DNA from: Methyloprofundus sp.
GTDB lineage: Bacteria; Pseudomonadota; Gammaproteobacteria; Methylococcales; Methylomonadaceae
DNA length: 6,670 bases
Reading direction: 5' to 3'
NCBI GenBank assembly: GCA_030636485.1
Contig: DAOVWV010000092.1
Coordinates: forward strand, 1-6,670
The notes beneath the pieces were generated by a model, which worked only from the letters and a program-made list of their open reading frames with translations, did not search any database and had not been told where the DNA came from. Of the stretch, positions 5,908 to 6,670 are shown piece by piece. The first letter of the stretch is position 1. Each line of letters opens with the position of its first letter. The position numbers and the translations under genes were made by a program.

Positions 5908-6670
5908 ATGAGCAACATCCACTCTCTGGATAATGCCATAAAAAATGCGCAAGACACACTGCTGTCTTTACAGCATAAGGATGGCTATTGGCTATTTGAG
6001 CTAGAGGCAGATTGTACTATTCCGGCAGAATACATCATGATGATGCATTATCTGGATGATATAGATACGGCACTGCAGGCTAAGCTTGCGGTTTACTTAC
6101 GTGGCAATCAATCTACCGATGGCAGTTATCCGCTATTTAACGGCGGCCCAGGGGATATCAGCTGTAGCGTTAAAGTTTATTATGCCTTAAAGATGGCAGG
6201 TGATCAGCCTGAAGAGCCCCATATGGCTCTGTTGCGCGACTATATTCTCAGTCAGGGGGGCGCGGCCAAGGCGAATGTTTTTACCCGCATTGCGCTGGCT
6301 ATTTTTGAACAGTTGCCATGGCGTGGCGTACCGTTTATTCCGGTTGAAATCATGCTATTACCCTCATGGTTTCCGTTTCATATAGACAAAGTCTCCTACT
6401 GGTCCAGAACCGTGATGATCCCTTTGTTTATCCTATGCACACTGGAAGCGAAAGCAAAAAACCCACTGAGTATAGATATCCTGGAGCTGTTTGTTGTCCA
6501 CCCAGACAAGGAAATGCACTACTTTCCTGAAAGAGGCTTACTGAATAAGTTCTTCCTGTTTTTAGATGCACTGGGGCGCAAGTCACGCATCTTGGTGACA
6601 GATAAAATGCACCAGACTGCAATCACAAGAGCCAAAGACTGGTTTACAGAAAGGCTCAAGGGTGAGGATG
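5908..6670 (+). CDS. shc: Squalene-hopene cyclase, N-terminal part (runs off the window)
   Basis: Squalene-hopene cyclase turns squalene into hopene/hopanol at the inner membrane. The 254 codons seen are about 40% of a normal cyclase of about 650 residues, and the frame stays open to the window edge. Clear family segments are QHKDGYWLFELEADCTIPAEY (starting at 22), YLRGNQSTDGSYPLFNGGPGD (starting at 63), SVKVYYALKMAGD, GGAAKANVFTRIALAIF, PFIPVEIMLLPSWFPFH and KVSYWSRTVMIPLFIL. The second is a QW-type repeat with Tyr in place of the usual Trp. The catalytic DxDD motif lies in the unseen C-terminal half. Start 5908 has GAGGA at 5893-5897, a little far at 10 nt; in-frame ATG 5884, with AGG 7 nt before it, is an alternative adding 8 residues. 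It lies 36 nt (or 12 nt) after the squalene synthase stop, so an operon is likely. Confidence 0.95.
   Translation, partial: MSNIHSLDNAIKNAQDTLLSLQHKDGYWLFELEADCTIPAEYIMMMHYLDDIDTALQAKLAVYLRGNQSTDGSYPLFNGGPGDISCSVKVYYALKMAGDQPEEPHMALLRDYILSQGGAAKANVFTRIALAIFEQLPWRGVPFIPVEIMLLPSWFPFHIDKVSYWSRTVMIPLFILCTLEAKAKNPLSIDILELFVVHPDKEMHYFPERGLLNKFFLFLDALGRKSRILVTDKMHQTAITRAKDWFTERLKGED

Overview
The window is a moderately AT-rich bacterial segment whose main content is a hopanoid (bacterial triterpenoid) locus. The protein families (DUF1415, an MlaA lipoprotein, HpnM, HpnH, one squalene synthase-type enzyme followed directly by squalene-hopene cyclase) and the codon usage suggest a gammaproteobacterium. 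A hopanoid-producing methanotroph or relative (Methylococcales-like) is my best guess, but that is inference from gene content; no taxonomic marker is present.

Layout. Positions 1-243 hold debris: an unassigned reading frame to 96, two abutting perfect inverted repeats (61-127), and the decayed C-terminal end of a sensor histidine kinase (106-243). A free-standing pirin-family gene follows on the plus strand (321-1001). After a short convergent junction comes a minus-strand operon read from right to left: hpnH (4371-3286), a previously uncalled 57-residue gene (3286-3113) joined to hpnH by a TAATG stop/start overlap, hpnM (3107-2499), mlaA (2483-1710) and a DUF1415 gene (1672-1118). A divergent AT-rich control region of about 420 bp (4372-4794) separates this operon from a plus-strand pair: a squalene synthase-type gene (4795-5871) and the N-terminal 254 codons of squalene-hopene cyclase (5908 to the window end).

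How the genes work together. The plus-strand pair makes squalene from farnesyl diphosphate and cyclises it to hopene. HpnH on the divergent arm adds a 5'-deoxyadenosyl group to hopene, the first step to C35 hopanoids. HpnM (periplasmic, MlaC-like) and MlaA (outer-membrane lipoprotein) are placed to move hopanoids or phospholipids between the membranes. The 57-residue protein resembles only the C-terminal membrane anchor and WKGR-Y tail of HpnB-type family 2 glycosyltransferases, with no catalytic domain. It is the most unusual item in the window.

No tRNA, rRNA, CRISPR array or complete insertion sequence was seen.
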